64,000 nucleotides of DNA, from contig NZ_AUGO01000009.1 of NCBI RefSeq assembly GCF_000422705.1, forward strand, positions 206,778 through 270,777. Direction: 5' to 3'. Below the pieces are notes generated by a model, which saw only the letters and a program-made list of their open reading frames with translations, searched no databases and was not told where the DNA came from. Positions within the stretch are counted from its first letter, which is position 1. Every line of letters begins with the position of its first letter. Shown here one piece after another: positions 1 through 9,045 of the stretch. Both the position numbers and the translations under genes were made by a program. This DNA comes from Flavobacterium soli DSM 19725. Lineage in GTDB: Bacteria; Bacteroidota; Bacteroidia; Flavobacteriales; Flavobacteriaceae.

Positions 1-92
1 GACTGAGGAAATACTAGCAGGAACTCACTTCAAAAACTAAATTTTCAAAATATTAATAAAAAGCATCCCTTTTCGATTGGAGGATTCAAATT

Positions 93-137
93 AAAAAAGG
101 CCATCTGAACTTAATCAAACAGCCTTCTTTTCACAAA
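93..137 (-). terminator. Possible terminator of the GH3 gene
   Basis: On the minus strand an imperfect AAGG-CTG / CAG-CCTT hairpin is followed by a run of T (the A-run at about 95-101 on the plus strand). It lies about 45 bases beyond the stop of the GH3 gene. The stem has a bulge, so the call is weak. The rest of 1-180 shows no gene. Confidence 0.4.
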
Positions 138-180
138 AACTCGAAAAGCTAACTAAACTATTTTAAAAATCTTCTATTCT

Positions 181-2463
181 TTATTTCAACTCAAACTCCG
201 TTTCCAAAACCTCATCTGAATTGGTCCCTACGAATATTTTGAACTTCCCTGGCTCTACTAAATAGTCTCCATTGTTGTTATAAAATCCAAGTTCAGCATC
301 GGTCAAATTGAATGTGATGGTTTTGGTTTCGCCTTTCTTCAACGTTACCAATTCAAAACCTTTTAATTCTTTTACGGGTCTAGAAAGGCTTGCAGTGACA
401 TCTCTAATATAAAGCTGAACCACTTCTTTTCCGTCCAAATTCCCTGTATTAGTCACCTCAACCGAAACTTTTACCGTTTCGCCTTTGGATGGATCTTGCT
501 TGTCTATTTTTAGATTCTTATAACCAAAAGTCGTATAGCTCAATCCATGTCCAAACGGAAACAATGGTGTTTTCTCCACATCTGAATAATGCGACCAAAA
601 AACATTTTTATCACTATCTATCGGTCTTCCTGTACTGAAATGGTTATAATAAATCGGACATTGACCTACATTTCTAGGAAATGACATTGGCAATTTTCCA
701 CTCGGGTTGTAATCACCATACAAAATTTGAGCTACGGCGTTCCCGGTTTGAGTTCCCAACTGCCAAGCTTCAACGATTGCAGGAATATGTTCTGCAGCCC
801 AAGGCAAAGCCAATGGTCGTCCGTTGTTTAAAACCAGAACAATATTCTTGTTTACTTTATAAATTTCTTCCAATAATTCTTGTTGGTTTCCTGGCAAATC
901 AAGGTTGGTTCTGCTTCGTCCTTCTCCACTCTGGAAACCATGTTCGCCCAAAACCATCACTACCACATCTGCATTTGCAGCTACTTTTTTAGCAGCTTCA
1001 AAACCTGATGTATCGGTTGTATTGAAAACCAATTCGTCCACAAAAGTTGTTTTTCCTATCGTAAGTTCAGTCCCTTTTTCATATTGAAGCTGGTTGCCTT
1101 TGTATTGTTGCATTCCTTCTAAAACCGAAACGGCAGTGTTGTCATCCGAAGCAATTCTCCAGCTTCCAAGCGGACTGGTCTTGTCGTTTGCCAAAGACCC
1201 AATAAGGGCAATTTTCTGCCCGGTTTTCTTTAACGGAAGTACGTTATTTTCATTCTTTAATAAGACGATTGATTTCTTGGCCATATCCAAAACGCCATCA
1301 TTATTGGCCTTGTTTCCGATTGTAGCCTTCTCGCGTTTTTCATCGCAATATTTGTAGGGATCATCAAACAGTCCCAATTCAAATTTCACACGAAGGATTC
1401 TTCTCACAGCATCATCCACAAGAGCGACATCTACTTTTTTATCGTTGACCAATTTTACCAATTCAGCCACATAAATATGTGATTCCATATCCATGTCTGA
1501 ACCTGCCTGAATGGCTTTCAAGGCAGCTTCAGCACCGTCTTTGGCAAAACCGTGTGTGATCATTTCTCGAACCGAAGCCCAATCGGAAATCACAAATCCC
1601 TTGAAGTTCCATTTTCCTTTTAAGATGTCCCGTTGCAAGAAACTATTTCCCGTAGCCGGAACGCCATTCAATATATTGAAAGAATTCATCATCGTTCGGA
1701 CTCCTGCTTCCGATGCCGCCTTGAACGGTGGTAAAACCGTATTGTAAAGTGTAGAATTACTGATGTCAACCGTGTTATAATCCAATCCTGCTTCTGCAAA
1801 ACCATAGGCTGCAAAATGTTTGGCACAAGCTGCAATAGTGTTATTATCCGATAAATTGCCTTGAAAACCTTTGACCCTAGCTACAGCAACCTTGCTTCCT
1901 AGATATGGATCTTCTCCAGCTCCTTCCATCACCCTTCCCCATCTTGCATCTCTGGAAATATCCATATTCGGACCAAATGTCCAGTTGATTCCAGAAGCCG
2001 AAGCCTCATCAGCAGCTATTTGTGCCGATTTTTTGATGGCTTCCAAATCCCAACTTGCCGCTTCTGCCAATGGAATCGGACTCAAGGTCTTATAACCATG
2101 AATCACATCAAAACCGATAATGAGCGGAATCCCTAGACGTGTTTCCTCAACAGCTATCTTTTGTACGGAGCGAACTTCCTTCACACCACGAACCGTCAGC
2201 ATCGAGCCTACCCATCCTTTGCGAAGATGTTCGTATTTCAATTCGGCACTTCCCCCTTTTGGAGCTGGACCTGTAACATCCCAAAAACCGTTGTATTGAT
2301 TCATTTGTCCGACTTTTTCTTCCAAAGTCATTTCCTTCATCAAAAGGCTGATGCGTTCTTCGATGGGTTTCTTCTTGTCGAGATGGGCTTTGTTTTGTGC
2401 ATTCATTGTTAGGATGGTAAAAAGGGAAAAAATCCCTGCTATGATTGTTCTTTTGTTTTTCAT
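181..2463 (-). CDS. bglX: Glycoside hydrolase family 3 beta-glucosidase
   Basis: This is a 760-residue secreted or periplasmic exo-beta-glycosidase that removes terminal beta-linked glucose (possibly xylose) from oligosaccharides. A signal peptide covers about residues 1-22 and ends in NAQ. The GH3 N-terminal barrel carries the KHF motif (K215-H216) and the SDW motif with the predicted nucleophile D294. The GH3 C-terminal domain follows at about 390-610, and a fibronectin-III-like domain at about 660-755 (DGKEVVQLYI, GFELVTLKKGE). Length and domain order match BglX of other Bacteroidota. It is followed, 32 bases apart in gene order, by two minus-strand carbohydrate esterase genes upstream of it, so a shared glycan-degradation role is likely. 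The exact substrate cannot be read from sequence. Confidence 0.93.
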   Translation of the reverse strand: MKNKRTIIAGIFSLFTILTMNAQNKAHLDKKKPIEERISLLMKEMTLEEKVGQMNQYNGFWDVTGPAPKGGSAELKYEHLRKGWVGSMLTVRGVKEVRSVQKIAVEETRLGIPLIIGFDVIHGYKTLSPIPLAEAASWDLEAIKKSAQIAADEASASGINWTFGPNMDISRDARWGRVMEGAGEDPYLGSKVAVARVKGFQGNLSDNNTIAACAKHFAAYGFAEAGLDYNTVDISNSTLYNTVLPPFKAASEAGVRTMMNSFNILNGVPATGNSFLQRDILKGKWNFKGFVISDWASVREMITHGFAKDGAEAALKAIQAGSDMDMESHIYVAELVKLVNDKKVDVALVDDAVRRILRVKFELGLFDDPYKYCDEKREKATIGNKANNDGVLDMAKKSIVLLKNENNVLPLKKTGQKIALIGSLANDKTSPLGSWRIASDDNTAVSVLEGMQQYKGNQLQYEKGTELTIGKTTFVDELVFNTTDTSGFEAAKKVAANADVVVMVLGEHGFQSGEGRSRTNLDLPGNQQELLEEIYKVNKNIVLVLNNGRPLALPWAAEHIPAIVEAWQLGTQTGNAVAQILYGDYNPSGKLPMSFPRNVGQCPIYYNHFSTGRPIDSDKNVFWSHYSDVEKTPLFPFGHGLSYTTFGYKNLKIDKQDPSKGETVKVSVEVTNTGNLDGKEVVQLYIRDVTASLSRPVKELKGFELVTLKKGETKTITFNLTDAELGFYNNNGDYLVEPGKFKIFVGTNSDEVLETEFELK

Positions 2464-2495
2464 ATCGTATGAGTTGGAACGAAGGGTTGCTATTT

Positions 2496-3872
2496 TCAGT
2501 TAGTATCGCTTATAAAAGCCGAAGCAGGAAGGTTGGCACTATTAAACACATCCGATTGTGCCGTGTTTTTCCAAGCAAATCTTACCTTTTTTGGCTCTTT
2601 TACAAATTTTGATGTGACTTCTATTCTATTATTTTTAATCTTGGCTTCGGCGGGATGGAAAATATTATCGGTTCCTGCCACTTCAAAAAGTGTTGATCTT
2701 TTGTTTTTGAAATGCAATCCATCGGCGTTTTCGAATGTGATGGAAATGGTGTTTCTCTTGATTTCGATATCTTGATAAAGTGGCCCTTCGGCAATGGTAT
2801 TTCGGGTTTTATAATGCTTTTTCAGGGCGATTTCTGCCAAGCGATTCCCTACCGACTTTTTATCCTTCGGATGAATATCATCCGTTGTAGAAATATCAGA
2901 AGTCGAGGCCATTCCAGTATTTTGAACCAGCTGCAAGGTTTTTCGTTGTGCATTTTGAATTTTAACTCCTTCAAAATGATCCTCGCCATATTGATAAGGA
3001 GCAATTTGGACAAAATAGAACGGGAAATCCTGATTCCATTTTTCACGCCAAGATGTGATGAGTGAGGAAAGGGTTTTCTCATAGTTTTGAGCACCAACAT
3101 TACTTTCGCCTTGGTACCAAATTGTTCCGGCAATTTTAAAGTTTGTCAAAGGATGGATCATCGCGTTGAAGGCACGTCCGGGTAAATTTGGTCCATATTC
3201 GGTAGTACTTAATTTACTAGCAGATGCAGTCAGTTCGCTGTTGTTTTTTATAGTTGCCTCAGGAATCCAGATTTCGGCTGGCGTTCCTCCCCACGACGAA
3301 TTAATGAGACCAATTGGCACATTTTTTAAATCATCTTGCAAATGAAGGGCAAAAAAATAGGCCACGGCACTGAAATATTGCATCGTTTCGGGCGTGCATT
3401 GTTCCCAATTTGCAGGAATATTGTCCTGTGATGTTGTTGAAGTTAATTTTGGAATACTAAAGAAACGGATGTTGGGATGGCTTGCTAATTTTATTTCCTC
3501 TTCGCCATTTGTTATTCCCCACGAAGCGTTCATTTCCATATTGGATTGACCGGAACAAAGCCAGACTTCGCCAATTAATATGTTCTTTAAGATGATTTGA
3601 TTATAGCCTTTTATAATGATTTCAAATGGTCCACCAGCTTCTGGAGTTTTGAGCATCAGATTCCAGTTGGCTTCGTTATCTGGCGTGGTTTTATATTCCT
3701 TATTGTCCCAACTTGTGAAGATCGTAATTTCCTCTTTTGGACTTCCCCAACCCCATATTTTCACTTCAGAATTTCGTTGCAATACCATATTATCCGAAAA
3801 GATATTGGGAAGCACAACGTTAGCCGATGCGAGATTGGTGGCTATAAAAAATAATAAAATATACTTTTTCAT
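2496..3872 (-). CDS. Sialate O-acetylesterase-like SGNH esterase
   Basis: This 458-residue secreted esterase has a signal peptide at about 1-17. A short beta domain at about 20-100 precedes an SGNH hydrolase domain. The catalytic serine is in GQSNM (S110), and the Asp-His pair is in DDIHPKDK near the C-terminus. GGTPAE and WYQGESN are family block motifs. Relatives remove O-acetyl groups from sialic acids or from plant polysaccharides such as xylan. Placement between a GH3 enzyme and a CE2-like esterase favours deacetylation of a plant-type or host glycan. Length is normal for the short form of the family. Which acetylated sugar is used is unknown. Confidence 0.88.
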   Translation of the reverse strand: MKKYILLFFIATNLASANVVLPNIFSDNMVLQRNSEVKIWGWGSPKEEITIFTSWDNKEYKTTPDNEANWNLMLKTPEAGGPFEIIIKGYNQIILKNILIGEVWLCSGQSNMEMNASWGITNGEEEIKLASHPNIRFFSIPKLTSTTSQDNIPANWEQCTPETMQYFSAVAYFFALHLQDDLKNVPIGLINSSWGGTPAEIWIPEATIKNNSELTASASKLSTTEYGPNLPGRAFNAMIHPLTNFKIAGTIWYQGESNVGAQNYEKTLSSLITSWREKWNQDFPFYFVQIAPYQYGEDHFEGVKIQNAQRKTLQLVQNTGMASTSDISTTDDIHPKDKKSVGNRLAEIALKKHYKTRNTIAEGPLYQDIEIKRNTISITFENADGLHFKNKRSTLFEVAGTDNIFHPAEAKIKNNRIEVTSKFVKEPKKVRFAWKNTAQSDVFNSANLPASAFISDTN

Positions 3873-3900
3873 TGTTTTGAACCATTAAAAAATTAAAGCA

Positions 3901-4980
3901 TTATTTGAGCAATTCTTTCAGGAACGGTTCATATTGTGAGGCCATGATTTTATGATCTTCGGCATCAGGATGCGAAGTGCAACCATGTGGTGTTACGGCT
4001 GTAAATTTGAAAATCTGGATGGGCTTGTATTTTTTATTCTTAAACGAATCTTTTATTTTCTCTAGACAATCTGTGAAAATTTTGTCCCTTTCGCCATTTA
4101 CCATTGGGCTGTTTACCACAACAATCTGCACATCGGGATGATGCTTGTAAAGCATTTTCAGAAAACTTACATAACTTGAAACAAATTTATCAGCGTTGAA
4201 AGGCTGCCTCTCTTTTGTTCCGTCTCCTTCAGAAAAATCATTCGTTCCCAAAGCGATACTTATGATATCAGGTTTGAAATCGAAATTGTAAGGTTTTGAT
4301 GCATCATTATTCAAATATAAATTTTCATAGACATTTGGCATTACGGGTTCGGTCTCATCGTTCCAATTTCGATACATTCCCATTCCGGAAACGGAACTCA
4401 ATTGGAAATCTACATCCAGATTTCGAGAAAGAACAGGTCCATACGCTATATAAGCATTGTGCTGGTCAAACCATTCGCCTTGTCCACACGGAATTTCAAT
4501 TACATCAGCACCCATTCCGCATGTGATGGAATTGCCTATGAATTCTATCTTTTTCTTTTCTTTTACTGATGTTGGAAGAAGCTTTGCCGTTGTCCCATTG
4601 AAGAGAACTCCACCTGTTGAAGCTTCTGTTGCCTTGAAGATTTTCAGCGTATGCTTTTTACCCGAAGTAGCCTTTACTTGAAAATCCTTCATCTCTTTTT
4701 CTACACGAATTCTTCCCTTATATTTTCCATCCAACTCAATGGAAACATAAGCGTGATGACCATATTCGTTTTTTGATTGAAGTGAAATTGTGCACGATTT
4801 TCCAGAAAAATGAAACGTTACTGACGAAGCTGAACCGATCAATACAATGGCATTATTAGTTGTTTTTTCTATCCTCCCTTGAACCTTATAAAATTGACTA
4901 TCAGTATCTTTTATCTGAGAAAAAGAAAAGAAAGGAACAAGCAGTAAAAGGAATAAAATCGGTTTTTTTGAGAATTGCAT
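3901..4980 (-). CDS. SGNH/GDSL carbohydrate esterase (CE2-like)
   Basis: This 359-residue secreted esterase has a signal peptide at about 1-21 (FFSFSQ). An N-terminal jelly-roll-like region at about 25-135 is followed by an SGNH domain. That domain has the serine block IEFIGNSITCG, the Gly/Asn block ALGTNDF, and a C-terminal HPDAEDH supplying Asp and His. This two-domain layout is that of carbohydrate esterase family 2 enzymes, which deacetylate xylan or glucomannan. The gene is first in a run of three minus-strand glycan-active genes with short gaps (28 and 32 bases), which suggests one transcript. Confidence 0.85.
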   Translation of the reverse strand: MQFSKKPILFLLLLVPFFSFSQIKDTDSQFYKVQGRIEKTTNNAIVLIGSASSVTFHFSGKSCTISLQSKNEYGHHAYVSIELDGKYKGRIRVEKEMKDFQVKATSGKKHTLKIFKATEASTGGVLFNGTTAKLLPTSVKEKKKIEFIGNSITCGMGADVIEIPCGQGEWFDQHNAYIAYGPVLSRNLDVDFQLSSVSGMGMYRNWNDETEPVMPNVYENLYLNNDASKPYNFDFKPDIISIALGTNDFSEGDGTKERQPFNADKFVSSYVSFLKMLYKHHPDVQIVVVNSPMVNGERDKIFTDCLEKIKDSFKNKKYKPIQIFKFTAVTPHGCTSHPDAEDHKIMASQYEPFLKELLK

Positions 4981-5075
4981 AATTTATAAAATACATTTTT
5001 GTAAAGTTATCAAATATGCAGTTTCAAAGTTGTACTAAAATATCATTTTGATGTATAATCTTAACATTGAAACAA

Positions 5076-5103
5076 CAAAAAAGCCCGACATATCTCGGGC
5101 TTA
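5076..5103 (-). terminator. Rho-independent terminator after tcdA
   Basis: Perfect stem GCCCGA / TCGGGC with a 6-base loop, and an A-run on the plus strand at 5077-5082 that becomes a T-run on the minus strand. It lies about 55 bases past the stop of tcdA and separates that operon from the esterase genes. Confidence 0.75.
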
Positions 5104-5158
5104 TTGGCATTATTTTATTTATAAATTATTCTAACTCTTTTAGAAAACAACAAATCAT

Positions 5159-5878
5159 TTATTCCTTGTTCAGCAGATGCCTGATCACAGTTTCGGCTGC
5201 ATAAAGCCCGAAAAGTCCAGGCATATAGCTATTTGTTCCATAAAAAGATTTCTTGAAGTTCTTCCCGTCAGTGGTTTTTAGGCTTGATTCGTCCTGAATT
5301 TCTGTTGAATACACTACTTTCACGCCTTTATCAATTTTCACTTCTTTCAAGCGTTTTCTGATGACTCTTGCCAAGAAACAGCTTTTCGTATTGCTGATGT
5401 CATCAACCTTCACCTTCGAAGCTTCCATTTTTCCTCCGGCTCCCATGCAACTGATAATTTTCACCTTCTTACGTTTGGCCCCCACAATAAGATTGAATTT
5501 TGGCGTCACGCTGTCAATACAATCCATCACATAGTCAAATTCATCCGAAACAATCTCAAAAGCCCTTTCTGGAGAAAGGAATTCCTTGATTGTTGTCAAT
5601 TGCAGTTCAGGGTTGATGTCCATTAAACGATCTCCAACTACATCAATTTTTGGCATTCCCACTGTAGAATGCAAGGCAGGTAACTGACGGTTAATATTGG
5701 TTATATCCACCACATCACCATCCACGATTGTCATTTTTCCAACACCAGCTCGCGTGATGAATTCGGCTGCAAAAGAGCCTACTCCTCCAAGTCCTACAAT
5801 CAATACATTTGCATTTTTCAATTTATTCAAGCCTTCTTCTTTAAATAAAAGTTCGGCTCTTTCAGTCCATTCTGCCAT
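5159..5878 (-). CDS. tcdA: tRNA threonylcarbamoyladenosine dehydratase
   Basis: This 239-residue ThiF/HesA/E1-like enzyme carries out ATP-dependent cyclisation of t6A to ct6A at position 37 of ANN-decoding tRNAs. The nucleotide-binding loop GLGGVGS is at about residues 29-35. Next come the acidic strand VDGDVVDITNINRQ, typical of the family, and the DCIDS block. Length fits TcdA (about 240-270). The start overlaps the TatD gene by 17 bases, so the two are probably translationally coupled. The ThiF fold could also fit a sulfur-carrier adenylyltransferase, but no ThiS/MoaD partner is nearby. Confidence 0.9.
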   Translation of the reverse strand: MAEWTERAELLFKEEGLNKLKNANVLIVGLGGVGSFAAEFITRAGVGKMTIVDGDVVDITNINRQLPALHSTVGMPKIDVVGDRLMDINPELQLTTIKEFLSPERAFEIVSDEFDYVMDCIDSVTPKFNLIVGAKRKKVKIISCMGAGGKMEASKVKVDDISNTKSCFLARVIRKRLKEVKIDKGVKVVYSTEIQDESSLKTTDGKNFKKSFYGTNSYMPGLFGLYAAETVIRHLLNKE

Positions 5879-6524
5879 TTTTAAAAACGATATTAAAATT
5901 TTGTTTGATGCTATTTTGTACTTCTTCCGAAGTTATATTTTTATATTTTGCCGCCAATTCATAGACGCTCTTGATGCTTTTTTCAATGGTATCGGTTTCC
6001 AGAAAAAAGCGGTCTTTCGGAATACTTTTAAATACTTCTTCCAATTCAGGGTTCTGTATTAAATACTTTCCAAACGAAATATAAAACCCATTGTCTAAAA
6101 GTTGTTTTGCCAATTGTTCGTTCTTCGAAAATCCGTGGATAATCATCGGAACGTTTATTTTTAATCTTTTTTTGATTTGAATCAACTCCTGGAATGCCGC
6201 TACACAATGCAATACCACTGGCATTTTATACTTTTTGGCTAAAGCCATTTGTTTTTCGAATACCTCAACTTGCAGTTCCATCGGGATATCAATTCGCTTG
6301 TCCAGACCACATTCTCCAATTGCCAGACAATTTGGAAGTTGGATTTTTTCTTCCATAATCTTCAACTCTTCGGCTACATCTTCTTCCTTAATATACCAGG
6401 GATGAATCCCAATGGAAAAACAAGGAAGTGTTGCGTCAAACTGTTTTGGATATTGATTCACCAATTCCAAAACCTCTTCGTCCTTTGTGAAATGATGGGT
6501 ATGAAGGTTGAAATAGTGCATCAA
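5862..6524 (-). CDS. TatD-family metal-dependent hydrolase
   Basis: This 220-residue TIM-barrel metal hydrolase begins with FNLHTHH, the N-terminal HxH metal site. Further TatD blocks are AIGECGLD, VVLHCVAAF, IIHGFS and FFLETD, the last ending with the catalytic Asp. Relatives are 3'-5' DNases or general phosphoesterases. At 220 residues it is shorter than classic TatD (about 260), as is common in Flavobacteria. It overlaps the upstream DUF1684 gene by 4 bases (ATGA) and tcdA by 17 bases, giving a tight three-gene operon. Confidence 0.86.
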   Translation of the reverse strand: MMHYFNLHTHHFTKDEEVLELVNQYPKQFDATLPCFSIGIHPWYIKEEDVAEELKIMEEKIQLPNCLAIGECGLDKRIDIPMELQVEVFEKQMALAKKYKMPVVLHCVAAFQELIQIKKRLKINVPMIIHGFSKNEQLAKQLLDNGFYISFGKYLIQNPELEEVFKSIPKDRFFLETDTIEKSIKSVYELAAKYKNITSEEVQNSIKQNFNIVFKNGRMD

Positions 6525-7123
6525 TCGTGGAATTTTTTCACACCTGCCTTTATTTCGATCATCAAATCATTTTGAAGCGGAACAATCGGGCACGAATATT
6601 CTGGATTATAGGCACAATAAGGATTGTAAGCCTTGTTGAAATCAATCAATACCTTATCGCCTTTTGGAATTCGCATGTCAATATACCTTCCACCTATATA
6701 GCTCTCCTTTCCTGATGTCAAATCGGAGAAAGGCAAAAACAGATAGTCCTTGTAACCTTTCTTTTTGGATAAATCCAAATTCTTGAACACATCTAGCTTA
6801 AATGGTTTTCCGTCTATCTCAAAATGCAATTCGCCATACTTTACATACAACGGCTTTCTATCGGTAGTGGTTTTCATTTCAAAAGACTTCTGTTTTTTTG
6901 ATTTTATAAAAGTCGCTACTACAGCAAATTTTTCTTCTATCGGAAAAAAATCAAGCGATTTGAATACCTTTCGATCCTCTTCCATCAACGGTGATTTTCC
7001 GGTAGTAGCAAAGGATGTGTTCATCTCGTTCTGGAAAGCTTCAACCGAAGAGGGGTCGAATTTATCTTGTCCAAAAGCCATCGGGACCACAAAAAGAAGT
7101 AAGCATTTAAGGAAGATTCGCAT
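6521..7123 (-). CDS. DUF1684 family secreted protein
   Basis: This is a predicted 200-residue exported protein. The ATG at 7123 is preferred over the longer reading from 7213 because it starts directly at a signal peptide (MRIFLKCLLLFVVPMAFGQ). The body contains the DUF1684 signature: YVKYGELHFEIDG, then LFLPFSDLTSGKESYIGGRY, then IDFNKAYNPYCAYNP. In this family the conserved Cys/Tyr-Asn-Pro-Tyr block is close to the C-terminus, as here. Biochemical function is unknown. It heads the operon with tatD and tcdA (4-base overlap). Confidence 0.82.
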   Translation of the reverse strand: MRIFLKCLLLFVVPMAFGQDKFDPSSVEAFQNEMNTSFATTGKSPLMEEDRKVFKSLDFFPIEEKFAVVATFIKSKKQKSFEMKTTTDRKPLYVKYGELHFEIDGKPFKLDVFKNLDLSKKKGYKDYLFLPFSDLTSGKESYIGGRYIDMRIPKGDKVLIDFNKAYNPYCAYNPEYSCPIVPLQNDLMIEIKAGVKKFHD

Positions 7124-7230
7124 AGAAAATATTTTTTGTAAAAATAATAAAATTATAACGGATGGATTGCCGTTCAAAAAGAGTTTTTTAAGAACTTTGT
7201 AGCAACTGCACATTTATATATCACAATCAA

Positions 7231-8457
7231 ATGCTTCAAGCTGGTTTTAACCGTTACATCAACAATTTTAGAGGATTTTCGAGAGAAATCTGGATCTTGA
7301 CCATCATCACCTTTATCAATCGTGCAGGAACGATGGTCTTGCCGTTTTTGTCCAAATACCTAAAGGAAGATTTGAATTTCTCCTTGAGTCAGGTGGGATG
7401 GATCATGGTGTGTTTCGGACTAGGTTCGATGCTGGGTTCATGGCTTGGCGGAAAATTATCTGACAAGATAGGCTTCTACAAAATCATGGTTTTTAGTTTA
7501 TTTACCAGTGGCTTACTGTTTTTTACTATTCAATTCATCACCTCGTTCTGGGGATTATGTATCGGGATGTTTGCGATCATGACCATTGCCGATATGTTTC
7601 GTCCGGCAATGTTTGTTTCGCTTGGCACTTATGCAAAACCCGAAAATAGAGCCAGAGCCTTCACTTTAGTCCGACTCGCGGTTAATCTTGGTTTCGCTGC
7701 AGGACCGGCTCTTGGCGGATTGATTATCATGGGAATCGGTTACCAAGGATTGTTTTGGGTGGATGGTACTTCTTGTATTACAGCAATTTTAATTTTTGCC
7801 ATGCTGGTAAAAGAAAAGAAAAAACCGGTATTTCCCGAAAGCGAACAGCAAGAAGCTGTTGTGGTCACTTCTGTTTTTCATGACCGAATATTCTGGATTT
7901 TCCTCTTTGTAAGTTTTGCCACTGCCATGATTTTCTTCCAGATCTTCACCACACTCCCACTCTATCACAATGATATGTATGGCCTCACGGAGTTTCAAAC
8001 GGGATTATTGATGACCATGAACGGCCTACTAATTTTCTTTTTAGAAATGCCATTGGTTAGTATCTTCGAAAGAAACAATATCAATAAGATCAAATTAATC
8101 CTTTGGGGTTCTTTGATGATGATGTTCAGTTTTGTAGTATTATTAATGAATGCATGGGTTGGTGTTTTAGTCATCAGTATGATTTTGATGACGTTTGGTG
8201 AAATTTTTATTTTTCCGTTCTCTAATTCATTTGCCTTGAGCAGAGCTCCAAAAGGTCATGAAGGCCGATATATGGGTTTTTTTACGATGAGTTTTAGTCT
8301 GGCTCATATCGGAAGTTCAAAAATTGGAATGGAAATTATCGATCGTTACAGCTATACCGACAACTGGATCTTTATGGGAAGTTTAGGTGCTACAGCCGTT
8401 CTTTGTTGCTTTTATCTGCAAAAACTATTAAAAGAAGAACGACTAAAATCAAAGTAA
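7231..8457 (+). CDS. MFS transporter (DHA1-like)
   Basis: This is a 408-residue major facilitator superfamily permease of the inner membrane with about 12 hydrophobic segments. The loop after helix 2 carries the motif-A pattern GGKLSDKIG, and a helix-5-like GPALGG appears at about 155-160. These favour a drug/proton antiporter or small-molecule exporter. The central cytoplasmic loop is short (KEKKKPVFPESEQQ). It is transcribed divergently from the DUF1684 operon, with about 107 bases between starts. The substrate cannot be inferred. Confidence 0.85.
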   Translation: MLQAGFNRYINNFRGFSREIWILTIITFINRAGTMVLPFLSKYLKEDLNFSLSQVGWIMVCFGLGSMLGSWLGGKLSDKIGFYKIMVFSLFTSGLLFFTIQFITSFWGLCIGMFAIMTIADMFRPAMFVSLGTYAKPENRARAFTLVRLAVNLGFAAGPALGGLIIMGIGYQGLFWVDGTSCITAILIFAMLVKEKKKPVFPESEQQEAVVVTSVFHDRIFWIFLFVSFATAMIFFQIFTTLPLYHNDMYGLTEFQTGLLMTMNGLLIFFLEMPLVSIFERNNINKIKLILWGSLMMMFSFVVLLMNAWVGVLVISMILMTFGEIFIFPFSNSFALSRAPKGHEGRYMGFFTMSFSLAHIGSSKIGMEIIDRYSYTDNWIFMGSLGATAVLCCFYLQKLLKEERLKSK

Positions 8458-8500
8458 AACATTTAGATTCCTATATTTCACAAGCTTTACAGAAAATTTT

Positions 8501-8560
8501 CCGCCACGAATCACACGAATTTTCAGGAAATAATTTTGTGGAGATTCGTGTAATTCGCGG
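8501..8560. repeat. Palindromic dispersed repeat (CCGCCACGAAT type)
   Basis: Two arms, 8501-8520 (CCGCcacGAATcACACGAAT) and 8544-8560 (ATTCGTGTAATTCGCGG), are near-complementary and could fold into a long hairpin between the MFS gene and the blaI-like gene. A related but more decayed palindrome is at 26091-26140. Confidence 0.6.
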
Positions 8561-8619
8561 CGAATGCTTTAGATGAATCTAGCATAATATAAAGACAAAA
8601 ACTAAATTTTTCGTTAATT

Positions 8620-8682
8620 AACTATTTTTATAGTTGCATAACTAAAAAAGTAGTTGTATATTTGTTTCAAATTATACAACTA
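8620..8682. promoter_or_regulatory. Probable BlaI-type operator array
   Basis: Half-sites AACTA and TAGTT alternate at 8620, 8631, 8640, 8651 and 8678. The strongest pair is the 10-base inverted repeat TAGTTGTATA (8651-8660) / TATACAACTA (8673-8682). It spans the -7 element, and its last base is the A of the blaI start codon. Dyads of this ACAAC/GTTGT kind are what BlaI/MecI dimers bind, so self-repression of the blaI-M56 operon is likely. Confidence 0.65.
8634..8664 (+). promoter_or_regulatory. Promoter of the blaI-M56 operon
   Basis: A TTG at 8634-8636 and TATATTTG at 8657-8664 fit the Bacteroidota pattern TTG-N(17-23)-TAnnTTTG with 20 bases between. The -7 box lies inside the operator dyad. 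Confidence 0.6.
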
Positions 8683-9041
8683 TGCAAAAGTTAACCAACA
8701 AGGAAGAAGAAATCATGCACATTTTATGGAAGCTCGAAAAAGCATTCGTAAAAGAAGTTATGGCAGAAATCACGGAGGAACAACCTCATTATAACACCCT
8801 CTCCACCATCATCAGGAACTTGGAAGAGAAAGGTTTTGTTTCCCACAATGCCTTTGGGAACACCCACCAATACTATCCTATCGTGAAGAAGGAAGACTAC
8901 AGAAAGAAGTTTATGAACACGGCAATTGATAACTATTTTAATAGCTCGTATAAGAATATGGTATCCTTTTTTGCTAAGGAAGAAAAAATTTCTGCCGATG
9001 AATTGAGGGAAATTCTAGACATGGTCGAACAAAAAAAATAA
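8682..9041 (+). CDS. BlaI/MecI/CopY-family repressor
   Basis: This 119-residue winged-helix repressor has the typical BlaI layout. An N-terminal helix (NKEEEIMHILWKLEKAFVKEV) is followed by the recognition helix region (HYNTLSTIIRNLEEKGFVSH) and a C-terminal dimerisation helix. The family represses its own operon and is inactivated by proteolysis triggered by the membrane M56 partner. That partner starts 4 bases downstream. The start codon is embedded in a dyad that probably is its operator. There is no beta-lactamase gene adjacent. Confidence 0.9.
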   Translation: MQKLTNKEEEIMHILWKLEKAFVKEVMAEITEEQPHYNTLSTIIRNLEEKGFVSHNAFGNTHQYYPIVKKEDYRKKFMNTAIDNYFNSSYKNMVSFFAKEEKISADELREILDMVEQKK

Positions 9042-9045
9042 TATT

